Below, piece after piece: positions 1 to 7,969 of a stretch of 18,386 nucleotides of DNA. The stretch spans positions 1 through 18,386 of the forward strand of contig JBBSQD010000114.1 of assembly GCA_038258185.1 (NCBI GenBank), read 5' to 3'. The stretch's first letter is position 1; the number at the start of each line of letters is the position of its first letter. The position numbers and the translations under genes are program-made. The notes below the pieces were generated by a model. The model saw nothing but the letters and a program-made list of their open reading frames with translations. It was not told the origin of the DNA and searched no databases. Source of the stretch: JAIOHN01 sp038258185 (GTDB taxonomy: Bacteria > Chloroflexota > Anaerolineae > Aggregatilineales > Phototrophicaceae).

Positions 1-429
1 GGCATCATCTAAGGCGACCCACATGCTGATGGCCTGACGTGAGGAAAATGACCAGTAGGGATTATCCAGATGCCAGCCAGTGGGATTTCCCCACGGTTGT
101 TTCATCAAAGCCTGATCGTGCCAGATGCGAATGCCATCCACGCCAGCCAGTTCAGCCGCCAGCTTGCCGATGCGATGATCAAACATCAGCTTGCGCATGC
201 CTTCGTGATCCTGCCAGAGGTTAATGCGCTGGACAAAGACGTTGTCATAATACGAATCGGTTGAACGCATGCGGCCATCGGCCAGTTTGCGATCTTCGCG
301 CTGTTGCACGGCTTCGTCTACAGACTGGCGCCATTCTTCAAGTTCAGCAGGGGTGAGGAAATTCTCGATGAGGACAAAGCCGTTTTCGCGGTAGGACTGT
401 ACTTCTTCGAGGGAAACGTTGGTTCTCAA
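1..429 (-). CDS. Phytanoyl-CoA dioxygenase (PhyH) family protein, N-terminal 143 codons, cut by window edge
   Basis: Reading the minus strand from a TTG at 429-427 gives 143 uninterrupted codons to position 1. The protein opens with RTNVSLEEVQSYRENGFVLI, the helix-plus-strand start typical of PhyH-family Fe(II)/2-oxoglutarate oxygenases. Later comes GWHLDNPYWSF, whose HxD pair is the expected Fe(II) ligand pair; the distal His lies beyond the edge. The TTG start is chosen because AGGAG (440-436) sits 6 nt upstream, an in-frame TAA lies just before it, and no ATG occurs near the N-terminus. Members hydroxylate small organic substrates; the substrate cannot be read here. The gene is divergent from a LacI-type regulator, which suggests inducible catabolic control (inference). 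Family call is good; specificity unknown. Confidence 0.85.
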   Translation of the reverse strand, partial: MRTNVSLEEVQSYRENGFVLIENFLTPAELEEWRQSVDEAVQQREDRKLADGRMRSTDSYYDNVFVQRINLWQDHEGMRKLMFDHRIGKLAAELAGVDGIRIWHDQALMKQPWGNPTGWHLDNPYWSFSSRQAISMWVALDDA

Positions 430-461
430 AATAAGCTCCTTTTAAACAATAATTACAAATT

Positions 462-573
462 ATCTGAAAATTCCGCTTCGCTCACCTTCCCCTCAGCCAT
501 TTTGGAGAGGGGAGGAATTGCCCCAGGCAAGGAGGGGTGAGGTCATGAAAGTTCAAAATTCCAATTTTCAGAT
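462..573. repeat. 112-bp intergenic element with 11-bp terminal inverted repeats and inner palindromic arms
   Basis: ATCTGAAAATT (462-472) is repeated exactly in inverted orientation as AATTTTCAGAT (563-573). Inside, CTCACC..CCCTC (481-494) is roughly complementary to GAGGGGTGAGG (532-542), and CCCCTC (489-494) can pair with GAGAGGGG (505-512). C-rich/G-rich dispersed palindromes of this look are common between genes in Chloroflexota and cyanobacteria. No target-site duplication is visible, so calling it a MITE is only a suggestion. Confidence 0.5.
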
Positions 574-635
574 GCACTCTTAAGTATTTAATCCCCACAA
601 AAAGTGAATTCAGGGACTTCATTCGTCTGCAAAGT

Positions 636-647
636 TTACACGTGTAA
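636..647. promoter_or_regulatory. Perfect 12-bp palindrome, candidate LacI-family operator
   Basis: TTACACGTGTAA is fully self-complementary with a central CpG, the usual centre of LacI/GalR-family operators. It lies in the spacer between the PhyH and LacI-type genes, just upstream of the proposed -35 of the regulator gene. Autoregulation and control of the divergent dioxygenase gene are inferred. Confidence 0.5.
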
Positions 648-656
648 GTTGCTAAT

Positions 657-686
657 GTGATAATTTATTCAAATATTGTCTATAAT
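657..686 (+). promoter_or_regulatory. Candidate sigma-70-type promoter of the LacI-family gene
   Basis: A consensus -10 TATAAT occurs at 681-686 with a 4/6 -35 match GTGATA at 657-662, spacer 18 nt. Transcription would begin near 693, about 30 nt before the ATG at 723. This argues against the longer reading that starts with GTG at 657, because that GTG would lie upstream of the transcript start. Confidence 0.5.
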
Positions 687-722
687 CAAGCGAACGATTG
701 TATTTATGATACCGAATTTCAA

Positions 723-1754
723 ATGAAACGACCAACTCAAGCTGATGTAGCGCGATTAGCGGGTGTATCCCGCGCAACTGTATCATACGTTATTAACGGC
801 CTTGCCGATAGCACCATTCCCATCACTGAGGAGACGCGTCTGCGCGTGCTGCAAGCGGTGGATGAACTGGGTTATCAGCCGGACGCAGTGGCGCAATCGC
901 TGCGCTATGGTACGACCAATACGATTGGTTTGCTGATCCCCGACATGGTGAATCCGCATTACTGGCAAATCCTGAAAGGCGTGGAGGAAATCGTGCAGGC
1001 AGAAGGTTATAACCTGCTGCTGACCAGTACGTCGCTTGACCCCGAACGCGAATTAAGCAGTGTGCGCGCGCTGGCTCGGCGGCGCATTGACGGCCTGATT
1101 CTGCTGCTCAGTTACACCAATCAGGTCTTGCAGGAGATTGACCCGCTCATTAAACGCCGCAAACCACTGGTGCTGGTAAAAGAATCCATGCCGGGGGTGG
1201 ATGTCGTCAACCCCGGTCATGACGAAGGCGCTAAAGCGATCATGGAGCATCTGCTGGAGCTGGGACATCGACGCATCGGGCTGGTGTATGGCGTGGCGAA
1301 TTCTGAGCTGGGCACGGAACGGCTTGAGGCTTACTGTGAAGGGTTGGCCGCGGCGGGAATCCCTGTCGATGAAAGCCTGATCGCTTACTGCGGCACGACT
1401 CTGGAAGCGGGGTATCGGGCTGCGCTGGAACTGCTCAACTGCCAGCCCCGTCCGACTGCTTTGATGGTCATTAACGATCTGCTGGCGATTGGTGCGCTGC
1501 GGGCGATTACGGCCAGTGGGTTGCGCGTACCGGAAGATATCTCGGTAGCCAGCTTTGATGATGTCGACATGGCCGCTTACCTCAACCCCCCACTCACGAC
1601 TGTCGATATTCAGGCGGAGGAAATTGGCAGGGCGGCGGCGCGGATGATTTTCCAGCGCATACGCAATCCCAACATGCCCACCCAACTGGCTGAAATTCCG
1701 GGCCGGATTGTGGTGCGCGGCTCAACCGGGGTGGTGCCCAATCACCCTGTCTGA
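723..1754 (+). CDS. LacI/GalR-family transcriptional regulator
   Basis: The 343-residue protein has the normal family length. Residues about 5-26 form the HTH and hinge-helix region (TQADVARLAGVSRATVSYVI). The rest is the type I periplasmic-binding-protein fold, with NTIGLLIPDMVNPHY opening the sensor core, GHRRIGLVYG, MVINDLLAIGALRA, and PEDISVASFDDVDMAAYLNP with PPLTTVDI near the end. ATG 723 is preferred over an in-frame GTG at 657 because it starts directly at the HTH and lies downstream of a TATAAT box. No clear Shine-Dalgarno precedes it. A palindromic CpG-centred operator candidate lies 75 bp upstream. The regulator probably controls itself and the divergent PhyH-family gene in response to a sugar-like or small organic ligand; the ligand is unknown. 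Confidence 0.92.
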   Translation: MKRPTQADVARLAGVSRATVSYVINGLADSTIPITEETRLRVLQAVDELGYQPDAVAQSLRYGTTNTIGLLIPDMVNPHYWQILKGVEEIVQAEGYNLLLTSTSLDPERELSSVRALARRRIDGLILLLSYTNQVLQEIDPLIKRRKPLVLVKESMPGVDVVNPGHDEGAKAIMEHLLELGHRRIGLVYGVANSELGTERLEAYCEGLAAAGIPVDESLIAYCGTTLEAGYRAALELLNCQPRPTALMVINDLLAIGALRAITASGLRVPEDISVASFDDVDMAAYLNPPLTTVDIQAEEIGRAAARMIFQRIRNPNMPTQLAEIPGRIVVRGSTGVVPNHPV

Positions 1755-1983
1755 CCTCAGCGCCTCTCTGTATACGCTTTTCATAACTCGACAATCCTCG
1801 CAACAGGCCATTTCTTATTACAGGATGGCTTATTCTGCAGATTTGCCCCTAACCTGCCCGGATATAAGCGATGAGCGTCAATTTTGAACCGTAAGGTAAC
1901 CTTTAGCCTAACGCAAGGATAACCCAATTAGCATAAGGATATGCTCATTTGTGTAAGGGCTTATTGTATCTTCGTCTACTGAA
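1755..1983. other. Intergenic region upstream of the glycosyltransferase operon
   Basis: There is no coding potential in these 229 bases. Two small dyads are visible: AAGGTAACCTT (1893-1903, odd-centred) and GCATA-AGGA-TATGC (1931-1944). Either could be a regulator site or leader hairpin for the operon starting at 1984. I found no convincing -35/-10 pair and no T-run terminator after the LacI-type gene. Confidence 0.4.
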
Positions 1984-2904
1984 ATGGTAGAAAATATGAC
2001 CAAACCAACCGTAAGCATCATCGTCCTGAATTATAAGAGTTGTGAAGACACGATTGAGTGTTTGCGCTCTCTCGAACATCTCACCTATTTTCAGACGCAG
2101 ATCATTGTGGTTGATAACGGCTCCAATGATGGCTCAGTAGAGGCAATCCGCAGTGTTTACCCTGATATCACCCTGATTGATACGGGCGCCAATCTGGGCT
2201 TTACCGGTGGCAATAATATCGGTATCCAATACGCGCTGGATCACGGTGCGGACTATATCATGCTGCTGAACAATGACACAATTGTGGCGCCGGATATGAT
2301 CGACGTGATGGTCGAGGTGATGGAAGCTGACCCGGCGATTGGCGTCAGTGGCCCGATGATCTATTACTACGACGTCCCGGACATGATCTGGTCGGGCGGT
2401 GGCAGTATCGACTGGAAACATGGCACCACCTCCATGCAGGGCATCAATGAAGAAGATAAAGCGCAGTTCGGCATGAGCCCCCGTCAGGTGGATTTTGTCA
2501 CCGGCTGTTGCATCCTGGCTAAACGCGCTGTGTGGGAAAAAGTCGGCGTGCTGGATGATAAATTCTTCATGTATTACGAAGAAACCGAATGGTGTGTCCG
2601 CGCTGGACGTGCCGGTCACAAAATCGTGCATATCCCCGCAGCGATGATGTGGCATAAAATTTCAATCACTGCGCGGGATTCATCCCCGCGTGTCTACTAT
2701 TATATGACCCGCAACCGGCTGCTCTTTCTGCGGAACACGCATGCTGGTGTGGGGACATGGGCGTATATTTTGAGTGAATATGCCCGCACCTTTTTGAGCT
2801 GGAGCCTGCGCCCTAAATGGCAGGATCGGCGTCATCTGCGTACCATTATGCTGCGTGCATTCAAGGATTTCTCAACCGGCAAATTCGGTCAGGTCACGGT
2901 ATAA
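1984..2904 (+). CDS. Family 2 glycosyltransferase, rhamnosyltransferase-like
   Basis: This 306-residue GT-A enzyme shows the GT2 set in order: SIIVLNY (11-17), VVDNGSNDGS (42-51, nucleotide-sugar binding), NLGFTGGNN (70-78), LLNND (94-98, DxD-like metal site), TGCCILAKRAVW, and YYEETEWCVRA (197-207, the equivalent of the ED/catalytic-base region in the rhamnosyltransferase subgroup). It would transfer a sugar to a growing surface glycan at the cytoplasmic face of the membrane. Sugar and acceptor are not readable. The start may be ATG 1984 or ATG 1996 (MTKPTVS); neither has a good Shine-Dalgarno. It is the first gene of a three-gene operon: the next start is 5 bp after its stop. Confidence 0.9.
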   Translation: MVENMTKPTVSIIVLNYKSCEDTIECLRSLEHLTYFQTQIIVVDNGSNDGSVEAIRSVYPDITLIDTGANLGFTGGNNIGIQYALDHGADYIMLLNNDTIVAPDMIDVMVEVMEADPAIGVSGPMIYYYDVPDMIWSGGGSIDWKHGTTSMQGINEEDKAQFGMSPRQVDFVTGCCILAKRAVWEKVGVLDDKFFMYYEETEWCVRAGRAGHKIVHIPAAMMWHKISITARDSSPRVYYYMTRNRLLFLRNTHAGVGTWAYILSEYARTFLSWSLRPKWQDRRHLRTIMLRAFKDFSTGKFGQVTV

Positions 2905-2909
2905 CACAC

Positions 2910-4133
2910 ATGCATATTATTTATATCTCCTGGTGGTGGCCCTATCCCGCCAATAACGGGGCGAAGATTCGCATTTATAACCTGCTGCGTCAGTTAGCAG
3001 CCCAGCACACCATCACACTGCTTTCATTTGCCGAACCCGGTGAAGCCGATGCAGAGCAGGTTGAGCATATGCAACAGTTCTGCCGGGAAGTCACGGTCTT
3101 TCCCCGGCCCCATCCGCGTCCGAATAAGTTTGAATTAATTCAGGGTTATCTTTCCGCATGGCCCCGCTCGCTGTTTTACAACTATTGTCCAGAAGTCACC
3201 GAAGCTATTGAAAAAGTGGTCGCCACACACTCCGTTGATCTGTTGATCGGCTCGCAGGTGGATACCATGCGTTATCTGCAGGCCATACCCAATCTGCCGG
3301 CTATTATGGAGGAAGTCGAAATGACGATCCTGCATAATCATGTGCAGCAGGCACATAACCTGCCGCAACGGTTTCGGGCGCAACTGCCTTTAATCAAACT
3401 TGAGCATGTTCTCACCGATCTGATGCGGCGCGGTGTTGTGGTCACCGTCGTATCGGAACAGGAGAAGCAACTGGTCGAATCCTTTGCGCCGAATCAGGTG
3501 GTTTATGTCATTCCCAATGGCGTGGATACCGTGGTTGAATGCCCGGATGACAGTCACAAACCTAAGCCCTACAGCCTGATTTACACAGGTGCGATTACCT
3601 ATCGGCCTAATTTTGAGGCCGTCGCCTATTTTGTTCGTGACGTGTGGCCGTTAGTGCTTGAGAAATATCCACAGGCGCAATTTACTGTGACGGGCAGCAC
3701 AGGCAACACCGATATCAGCAAATTAAGCGCTCTCCCCGGTGTACACTTTGTTGGCTATCTGCCCAGTGTGCGCGATGCCGTCCGTGAAAGCTGGGCGATG
3801 GTCGTGCCCTTAAAGCACGGTGGCGGCACCCGTCTGAAAATTCTGGAAGCGATGGCAATCGGCACACCTGTGATCTCCACAGCGAAAGGTGCTGAAGGTC
3901 TGGCAGTCCAGCCTGATGAGAATTTGCTGATTGCGAATGATACTCAGGCCATGGTTGATGCAATCAGTCGCCTGTTTGAAGACGCCGAAATACGCAGTCA
4001 ACTGGCGGCAGTGAGCCGGAATCTGGTTGAGAAACACTACGACTGGTCGGTCATCGGTCAGTCCTTATTAAATGTTGTTGATCAAGTTGCCAAGAGGTCG
4101 AGCTATGGCCACCCAAGCCCCAACCCTGTCTAA
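2910..4133 (+). CDS. GT-B glycosyltransferase (family 4 / group 1 type)
   Basis: From ATG 2910 the protein has 407 residues. It begins MHIIYISWWWPYPANNGAKI, the N-terminal Rossmann start with the PYPxNNGxK loop found in exopolysaccharide GT4 enzymes. VSEQEKQLV (181-189), IPNGVD (201-206) and the C-terminal donor-site stretch GGGTRLKILEAMAIGTPVIS (304-323), with E313 as EX7E-type glutamate, define the GT-B fold. A longer frame from 2817 is unlikely because it overlaps the upstream gene by 88 bp and adds a tail unlike the family. The gene starts 5 bp after the GT2 stop and overlaps the downstream membrane protein gene, so the three are probably co-translated for one surface glycan. Confidence 0.9.
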   Translation: MHIIYISWWWPYPANNGAKIRIYNLLRQLAAQHTITLLSFAEPGEADAEQVEHMQQFCREVTVFPRPHPRPNKFELIQGYLSAWPRSLFYNYCPEVTEAIEKVVATHSVDLLIGSQVDTMRYLQAIPNLPAIMEEVEMTILHNHVQQAHNLPQRFRAQLPLIKLEHVLTDLMRRGVVVTVVSEQEKQLVESFAPNQVVYVIPNGVDTVVECPDDSHKPKPYSLIYTGAITYRPNFEAVAYFVRDVWPLVLEKYPQAQFTVTGSTGNTDISKLSALPGVHFVGYLPSVRDAVRESWAMVVPLKHGGGTRLKILEAMAIGTPVISTAKGAEGLAVQPDENLLIANDTQAMVDAISRLFEDAEIRSQLAAVSRNLVEKHYDWSVIGQSLLNVVDQVAKRSSYGHPSPNPV

Positions 4134-5808
4134 TAATATGCCCTCAGAAAACGTGGCCGATCAGCCTGTTGCACTGTTCACAGTTCGCGAATGGCTCTAT
4201 GTTGCTGTCGCGATTCTGATCGTGCTGGTAATCACCGCGATACCCTATCTGTTTGCCTATCGCAGCGCCCCGGCTGACAAGCAATTTATGGGCGTGATGG
4301 TGAATATCCCCGACCATTTCCAGTATTTTTCGTGGATGCGCGAATCGCAGACTCAGATTCTGGTGCCGAATCAGCTCACGCCAGAAGACAGCACACCGCT
4401 GCTGTTTAACTTCCTGTGGTGGACGCTGGGACGCATTGAAGTGCTTACCGGCATTAATTACGCGGGTTTATATCAGATCACACGCTGGCTGGCCGGGGCG
4501 TTTGTCATGGCCGCTACCTATTATTTCTGCGGCGTGATCTTCACCAGCCGCACAAAACGCTGCACATCCTTTTTGATCGCCACCATCGGGGGTGGTATGG
4601 GCTGGTTGCTGGTGGTCGAAAAAACGCTGCTCGGTCTGGCGGATGTGAACTCACCGTTTGCCCTCTACACATCCGAACCGAATACCTTCCTTAATATCCT
4701 GGCTTTCCCGCATTTTTCGATTGCAGCGGGTTTAATTGCCATCGTGTTTGCCCTCGTATTACAGGGACAGCGCAGCAAAAATATGCGTTATGCGTGGCTG
4801 GCTGCGGCAGTGAGTCTGCTGCTGGGTGTGCAGCACGCCTATGATATGTTCATCATCTATCCGGTCATTGGCCTGTATGCGCTGTTTATCTGGCTGCGTG
4901 ATCGCAAATTCCCGATGTATCTGTTCAAGCTGGGCATCATAGTCGTGCTGATCTCGATGTGGCCGGCCTTACAGGCCTTCTACATCACACAGGCTGACCC
5001 GGTGTGGAAAGGTGTACTGGCGCAATTTGATAATGCAGGCGCGTTTACACCCGCTCCGTGGCTGCTGCCGATTTTAATGGGCATTCCGCTGCTGCTGGCG
5101 CTGTGGGCATTGGACATCCGCACACCGTGGCGTGACCGTGATGATACACATCTGTTTATTCTGGCGTGGTTTCTGGCACACATCCCGCTGATCTATATCC
5201 CGCTGAATTTCCAGATTCACATGCTCAGTGGCTGGCAGATTGTCACCGCAATACTGGCAACCATTGCTATTTATACGCGGATTGTGCCGCTGCTAAAGCG
5301 CTTCTTCCAAAACCGCTCCCGCGAGCAGCTGACCCGATGGGCGACTGTCGGTGTACTGCTGCTGGTTATTCCGGTGAATGTCTATCTGATCGGCTGGCGT
5401 TTCATTGATCTGCGCCGCGCGGATTATCCCTTCTATGCGCCGACTGAGAATATCGAAGCGCTGGATTATCTGGAAACACAGGTCGCCTCAAATGATGTGG
5501 TGTTATCCGGGCTGGATATGGGGCAGTACATCCCGGCGCTGACCGGAGCGCGATCTTTCCTGGGTCACTGGGCGCAGACCCTGAATTACTTCGACAAGCA
5601 GGATATGGTGGAAGCATTCTTTACAGAGTCGACTTCCGATGCTGACCGTGAAACGATTTTGCGACATTTCAGTGTGGATTACGTACTGTATACCGAGCGT
5701 GAGCAAGCAATCGGCACGTTTGACCCGGCCAGTGTGGATTATCTCGAAGAAGTCTATCGCAACGATAACGCGGTGGTCTATGCTGTACGTCTGAGCGAAG
5801 ATGCTTAA
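4105..5808 (+). CDS. Polytopic membrane protein, probable GT-C-type glycosyltransferase
   Basis: ATG 4105 is chosen because AGAGG lies 7 nt upstream; it overlaps the preceding gene by 29 bp. The 567-residue protein has a short cytoplasmic N-terminus, a first membrane helix at about 31-51, then an extracytoplasmic loop with NIPDHFQYFSW (68-78). D70 sits where GT-C enzymes carry their catalytic acidic residue. About ten further hydrophobic segments follow. The C-terminal 130 residues are soluble and end with the NIEALDYLET...DVVLSG...VDYVLY pattern common to lipid-linked-sugar-dependent GT-C and mannosyltransferase-like proteins. It likely adds a sugar from a lipid carrier, or handles the glycan made by the two upstream enzymes, outside the membrane. 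Enzyme class is an inference from fold and context. Confidence 0.7.
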   Translation: MATQAPTLSNNMPSENVADQPVALFTVREWLYVAVAILIVLVITAIPYLFAYRSAPADKQFMGVMVNIPDHFQYFSWMRESQTQILVPNQLTPEDSTPLLFNFLWWTLGRIEVLTGINYAGLYQITRWLAGAFVMAATYYFCGVIFTSRTKRCTSFLIATIGGGMGWLLVVEKTLLGLADVNSPFALYTSEPNTFLNILAFPHFSIAAGLIAIVFALVLQGQRSKNMRYAWLAAAVSLLLGVQHAYDMFIIYPVIGLYALFIWLRDRKFPMYLFKLGIIVVLISMWPALQAFYITQADPVWKGVLAQFDNAGAFTPAPWLLPILMGIPLLLALWALDIRTPWRDRDDTHLFILAWFLAHIPLIYIPLNFQIHMLSGWQIVTAILATIAIYTRIVPLLKRFFQNRSREQLTRWATVGVLLLVIPVNVYLIGWRFIDLRRADYPFYAPTENIEALDYLETQVASNDVVLSGLDMGQYIPALTGARSFLGHWAQTLNYFDKQDMVEAFFTESTSDADRETILRHFSVDYVLYTEREQAIGTFDPASVDYLEEVYRNDNAVVYAVRLSEDA

Positions 5809-5829
5809 GCGTTAAATTAAGCCAAAAGA

Positions 5830-5870
5830 AAAACGGGACGATCCACACTGGATCGTCCCGTTTTGTTTGT
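5830..5870. terminator. Strong bidirectional intrinsic terminator
   Basis: A perfect 15-bp stem, AAAACGGGACGATCC (5830-5844) against GGATCGTCCCGTTTT (5850-5864), closes a 5-nt loop ACACT. T-rich DNA follows on the plus strand and the complementary A-tract gives U's on the minus strand. It lies between the ends of the convergent GT-C-like (5808) and SPFH (5879) genes and serves both. Confidence 0.93.
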
Positions 5871-5878
5871 CTACTGCG

Positions 5879-6949
5879 TTAGTTGTCCGGTTCCGCTGTT
5901 TCCTCAATTTCCGGCACAATCGCCTCCGGCACCGTTGGGGCGACGAAGTCCGGGTTGCCCTCTGCTAAACTGTTGAAGTCAAACAGGAACGGACTGTTAG
6001 AAGGCACCAGCGCCAGCTGGATATTCTCGGACAGCCGCTGGACATATTCGTATTGGATCAGGCTGGGATTAGCCGCGATCTGCTCACTGACCAGTCGCAG
6101 CGCTTCGGCCTGCGCCTGCGCATTCAGAACGACAGCCTGCGCTTCACCACGCGCCCGCTCAATCGAGGCATTGGCCTGACCACGCGCCTGAGTTTCAACA
6201 CGTTCTGCCTCGGTCTGGGCACGTGCCAGTTCCTGCGCTTCGATCTCTTTACGCTCAATCGCTTCGGCAAATTCTGGCCGGAAGTTCACCGCACGTACCA
6301 GCAGGCCAGTCAGTTCCAGACCTTCACGCTGGAAGCCTTCACGAATGGTGGTTTCGATCTGGCCTTCAAGTTCGGAACGATCTTCACCGTAAACGCCTTC
6401 AGCTTCGTATTCGGAAACCACAGTTCTCACCACATTACGCACAGTAGGCCGCACAAACTGAGCCTCGTAAGTGCGCTGCCAGCGCCGATGCACCAGATTC
6501 AGCTGAGCGGCGTCAAGGTTATACAACACAGTGACATCCAGACGCACTTCCTGACCATCGGAGGTACGGGCAATAACCGCATCCTGGCCGACCTGTGCCC
6601 CTTCACCACTTTCATCCGTCATCGTATATTCCTGCTGACGCACCGGATAGATGGTAAATTCGTACAGAAGCGGGATGACTACATGTGTTCCTGCGGACAG
6701 CGGTGGTTCCTGCAGATCACCAGTGATCACATTAAAGACCACCGCGCGTTCCTGCGGTTGCACGATGATAATGCCGGAACTGATCACGCTGAACAGGAGG
6801 AACACCACCAGACCAGCCAGGGCAATGCTGATCCCAGCGCGCACAGGCCGCCCCTGCGATGCGGAAATGACGATGAAAGCAATACCACCCAGGAAGCCAA
6901 CCAACCCAACCAGGGACAGTAAACTTAATAAAGCACTCAAACCACCCAT
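5879..6949 (-). CDS. SPFH/band-7 (prohibitin-like) membrane protein
   Basis: This is a 356-residue protein. Two hydrophobic helices (about 4-29 and 38-63) are followed by IIIVQPQERAVVFNVITGDL (61-80), the start of the SPFH domain. Next comes RTSDGQEVRLDVTVLYNLD with the prohibitin-style RPTVRNVVRTVVSEY and FREGLELTGLLVRAV-like segment. A long Ala/Glu/Gln/Arg coiled-coil (about 228-290, EIEAQELARAQTEAERVETQ onward) precedes a short tail ending in acidic residues. Such proteins oligomerise into membrane scaffolds that affect protease access and microdomains. There is no NfeD or FtsH partner nearby. The start lies behind a modest AGTGAG. It faces away from the Lgt-like gene. Confidence 0.9.
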   Translation of the reverse strand: MGGLSALLSLLSLVGLVGFLGGIAFIVISASQGRPVRAGISIALAGLVVFLLFSVISSGIIIVQPQERAVVFNVITGDLQEPPLSAGTHVVIPLLYEFTIYPVRQQEYTMTDESGEGAQVGQDAVIARTSDGQEVRLDVTVLYNLDAAQLNLVHRRWQRTYEAQFVRPTVRNVVRTVVSEYEAEGVYGEDRSELEGQIETTIREGFQREGLELTGLLVRAVNFRPEFAEAIERKEIEAQELARAQTEAERVETQARGQANASIERARGEAQAVVLNAQAQAEALRLVSEQIAANPSLIQYEYVQRLSENIQLALVPSNSPFLFDFNSLAEGNPDFVAPTVPEAIVPEIEETAEPDN

Positions 6950-7216
6950 TGATTCTTACTCACTTTCTTTAAGTATTTAACCGACTATTTAATGTCAATC
7001 GGACTTTAGTTCCATAAACGATCTTACCGATTATAACATGTCCGCTGCCCGATTCATGTTTATCTGGGAACAATCCCCCAGTTTCTAGGCCATTTCTAAC
7101 GATTGATTTCGGCGCCATGCTGATTCCAACACCAATAAGATTTGCCCGATAAAGCAGTTAGTGACTAAAATCGTGCCTGTTAGACTGATGGCCTATCCGA
7201 GGTTTTAACTGCACAG
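6950..7216. promoter_or_regulatory. Divergent promoter region between SPFH and Lgt-like genes
   Basis: On the plus strand TTGCCC (7142-7147) and TAAAAT (7166-7171), spacer 18 nt, make a plausible promoter for the Lgt-like gene, with about 40 nt of leader. On the minus strand a consensus -35 TTGACA (6998-6993) is followed by a poor -10 (TACTTA, 6975-6970), and a TATAAT (7035-7030) lacks a good -35. No gene or RNA is recognisable in this spacer. Confidence 0.45.
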
Positions 7217-7969
7217 ATGCTTAATACCTATACGATGATCGGCCCCATAACGTTACAGACTTACACGCTGCTGCTGGCAATAGGAGTCAGTCTCAGCGCG
7301 GCAATCAGTGTGTATCGCCTGCCGGGGCGCCCCGGCAGGGTGCTGGATGCCTGTCTGGGTGGCCTGGCTGGTGGCGCGATTGGCGCGCGAGTGCTGCATG
7401 TCCTGCTCAACTGGGCGCATTTTTCCACCCGTCCCGACCAGATTTTGCAATTCAGCAGCGGCGGGCTGGACTGGCACGGCGCAGTCATCGGCGGTTTAAT
7501 CGGCCTGTATGCGGTCAGTCGCTGGCGGGGCTTAGGTCTGAGTCGGCTGCTGGATGCGCTGGTGATCGCTTTGCCGCTATTAGCATTAACGGGCTGGCTG
7601 GGATGCTGGGCGGCGGGCTGTGCCTATGGTGCGGAAGTTGAGACACTGGCGTATTATCCGGCAATAGCGGTTTCGATTGCGCCGGATGTCTATGGTATCC
7701 CGGCGCCACGCTATAACACGCAGTTTTTCGGTGTGTTGGTCGCTCTGGGTTTACTGCTATTAGCGGCGGGGCTGGTCTGGAAAAAGCTGGCGACAGGCTG
7801 GCGTTTCTGGCTGATTCTCGGCCTGCTGAGTCTGAGCATGTTTGTGATCGGCTTTTTTCGGGCAGATTATGCGATCATGCTGGCGGGCTTACGGGCTGAC
7901 CAATGGCTTGATGTGTTCATGTTGGGCTGTGCCCTGGTGGGTGGATGGATGATGCGGCATGAAACGTAG
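7217..7969 (+). CDS. Lgt-fold membrane protein, divergent prolipoprotein diacylglyceryl transferase homologue
   Basis: The 250-residue, all-helical membrane protein follows the Lgt plan: GARVLHVLLNW (56-66), GGLDWHGAVIGGLIGLY (82-98, H87 equivalent to the HGG His), GWLGCWAAGCAYG (126-138, Lgt signature region), RYNTQFF (165-171) and GFFRADYA (212-219, R215). In classical Lgt the signature reads GRxGNxxNGExYG. Here Arg is W127, Asn is C130, and the later Asn/Glu are A and C135. The GC..GC form resembles known Lgt-like subfamilies, but loss of the Arg is unusual. It may be a non-classical acyltransferase or a non-catalytic relative. ATG 7217 lacks a close Shine-Dalgarno, so ATG 7235 is possible. 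Its stop overlaps the start of the next gene by 11 bp. Confidence 0.8.
   Translation: MLNTYTMIGPITLQTYTLLLAIGVSLSAAISVYRLPGRPGRVLDACLGGLAGGAIGARVLHVLLNWAHFSTRPDQILQFSSGGLDWHGAVIGGLIGLYAVSRWRGLGLSRLLDALVIALPLLALTGWLGCWAAGCAYGAEVETLAYYPAIAVSIAPDVYGIPAPRYNTQFFGVLVALGLLLLAAGLVWKKLATGWRFWLILGLLSLSMFVIGFFRADYAIMLAGLRADQWLDVFMLGCALVGGWMMRHET

Noticed and set aside
657..722. Longer LacI-type protein starting with GTG at 657
   Set aside because: The extra 22 residues precede the HTH unusually, and the start lies upstream of the TATAAT-derived transcript start.
2817..2909. N-terminal extension of the GT4 protein
   Set aside because: It overlaps the GT2 gene by 88 bp; the Rossmann start begins exactly at ATG 2910.
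6053..6922. 289-codon plus-strand open frame across the SPFH gene
   Set aside because: Antisense to a confident SPFH domain gene; its protein has no coherent domain and begins inside the coiled-coil region. It is a shadow frame.
580..6980. Shared 12-mer TTAAGTATTTAA at 580-591 and 6969-6980
   Set aside because: Several AT-rich 12-mers are expected by chance in 18 kb; the contexts share no other similarity.
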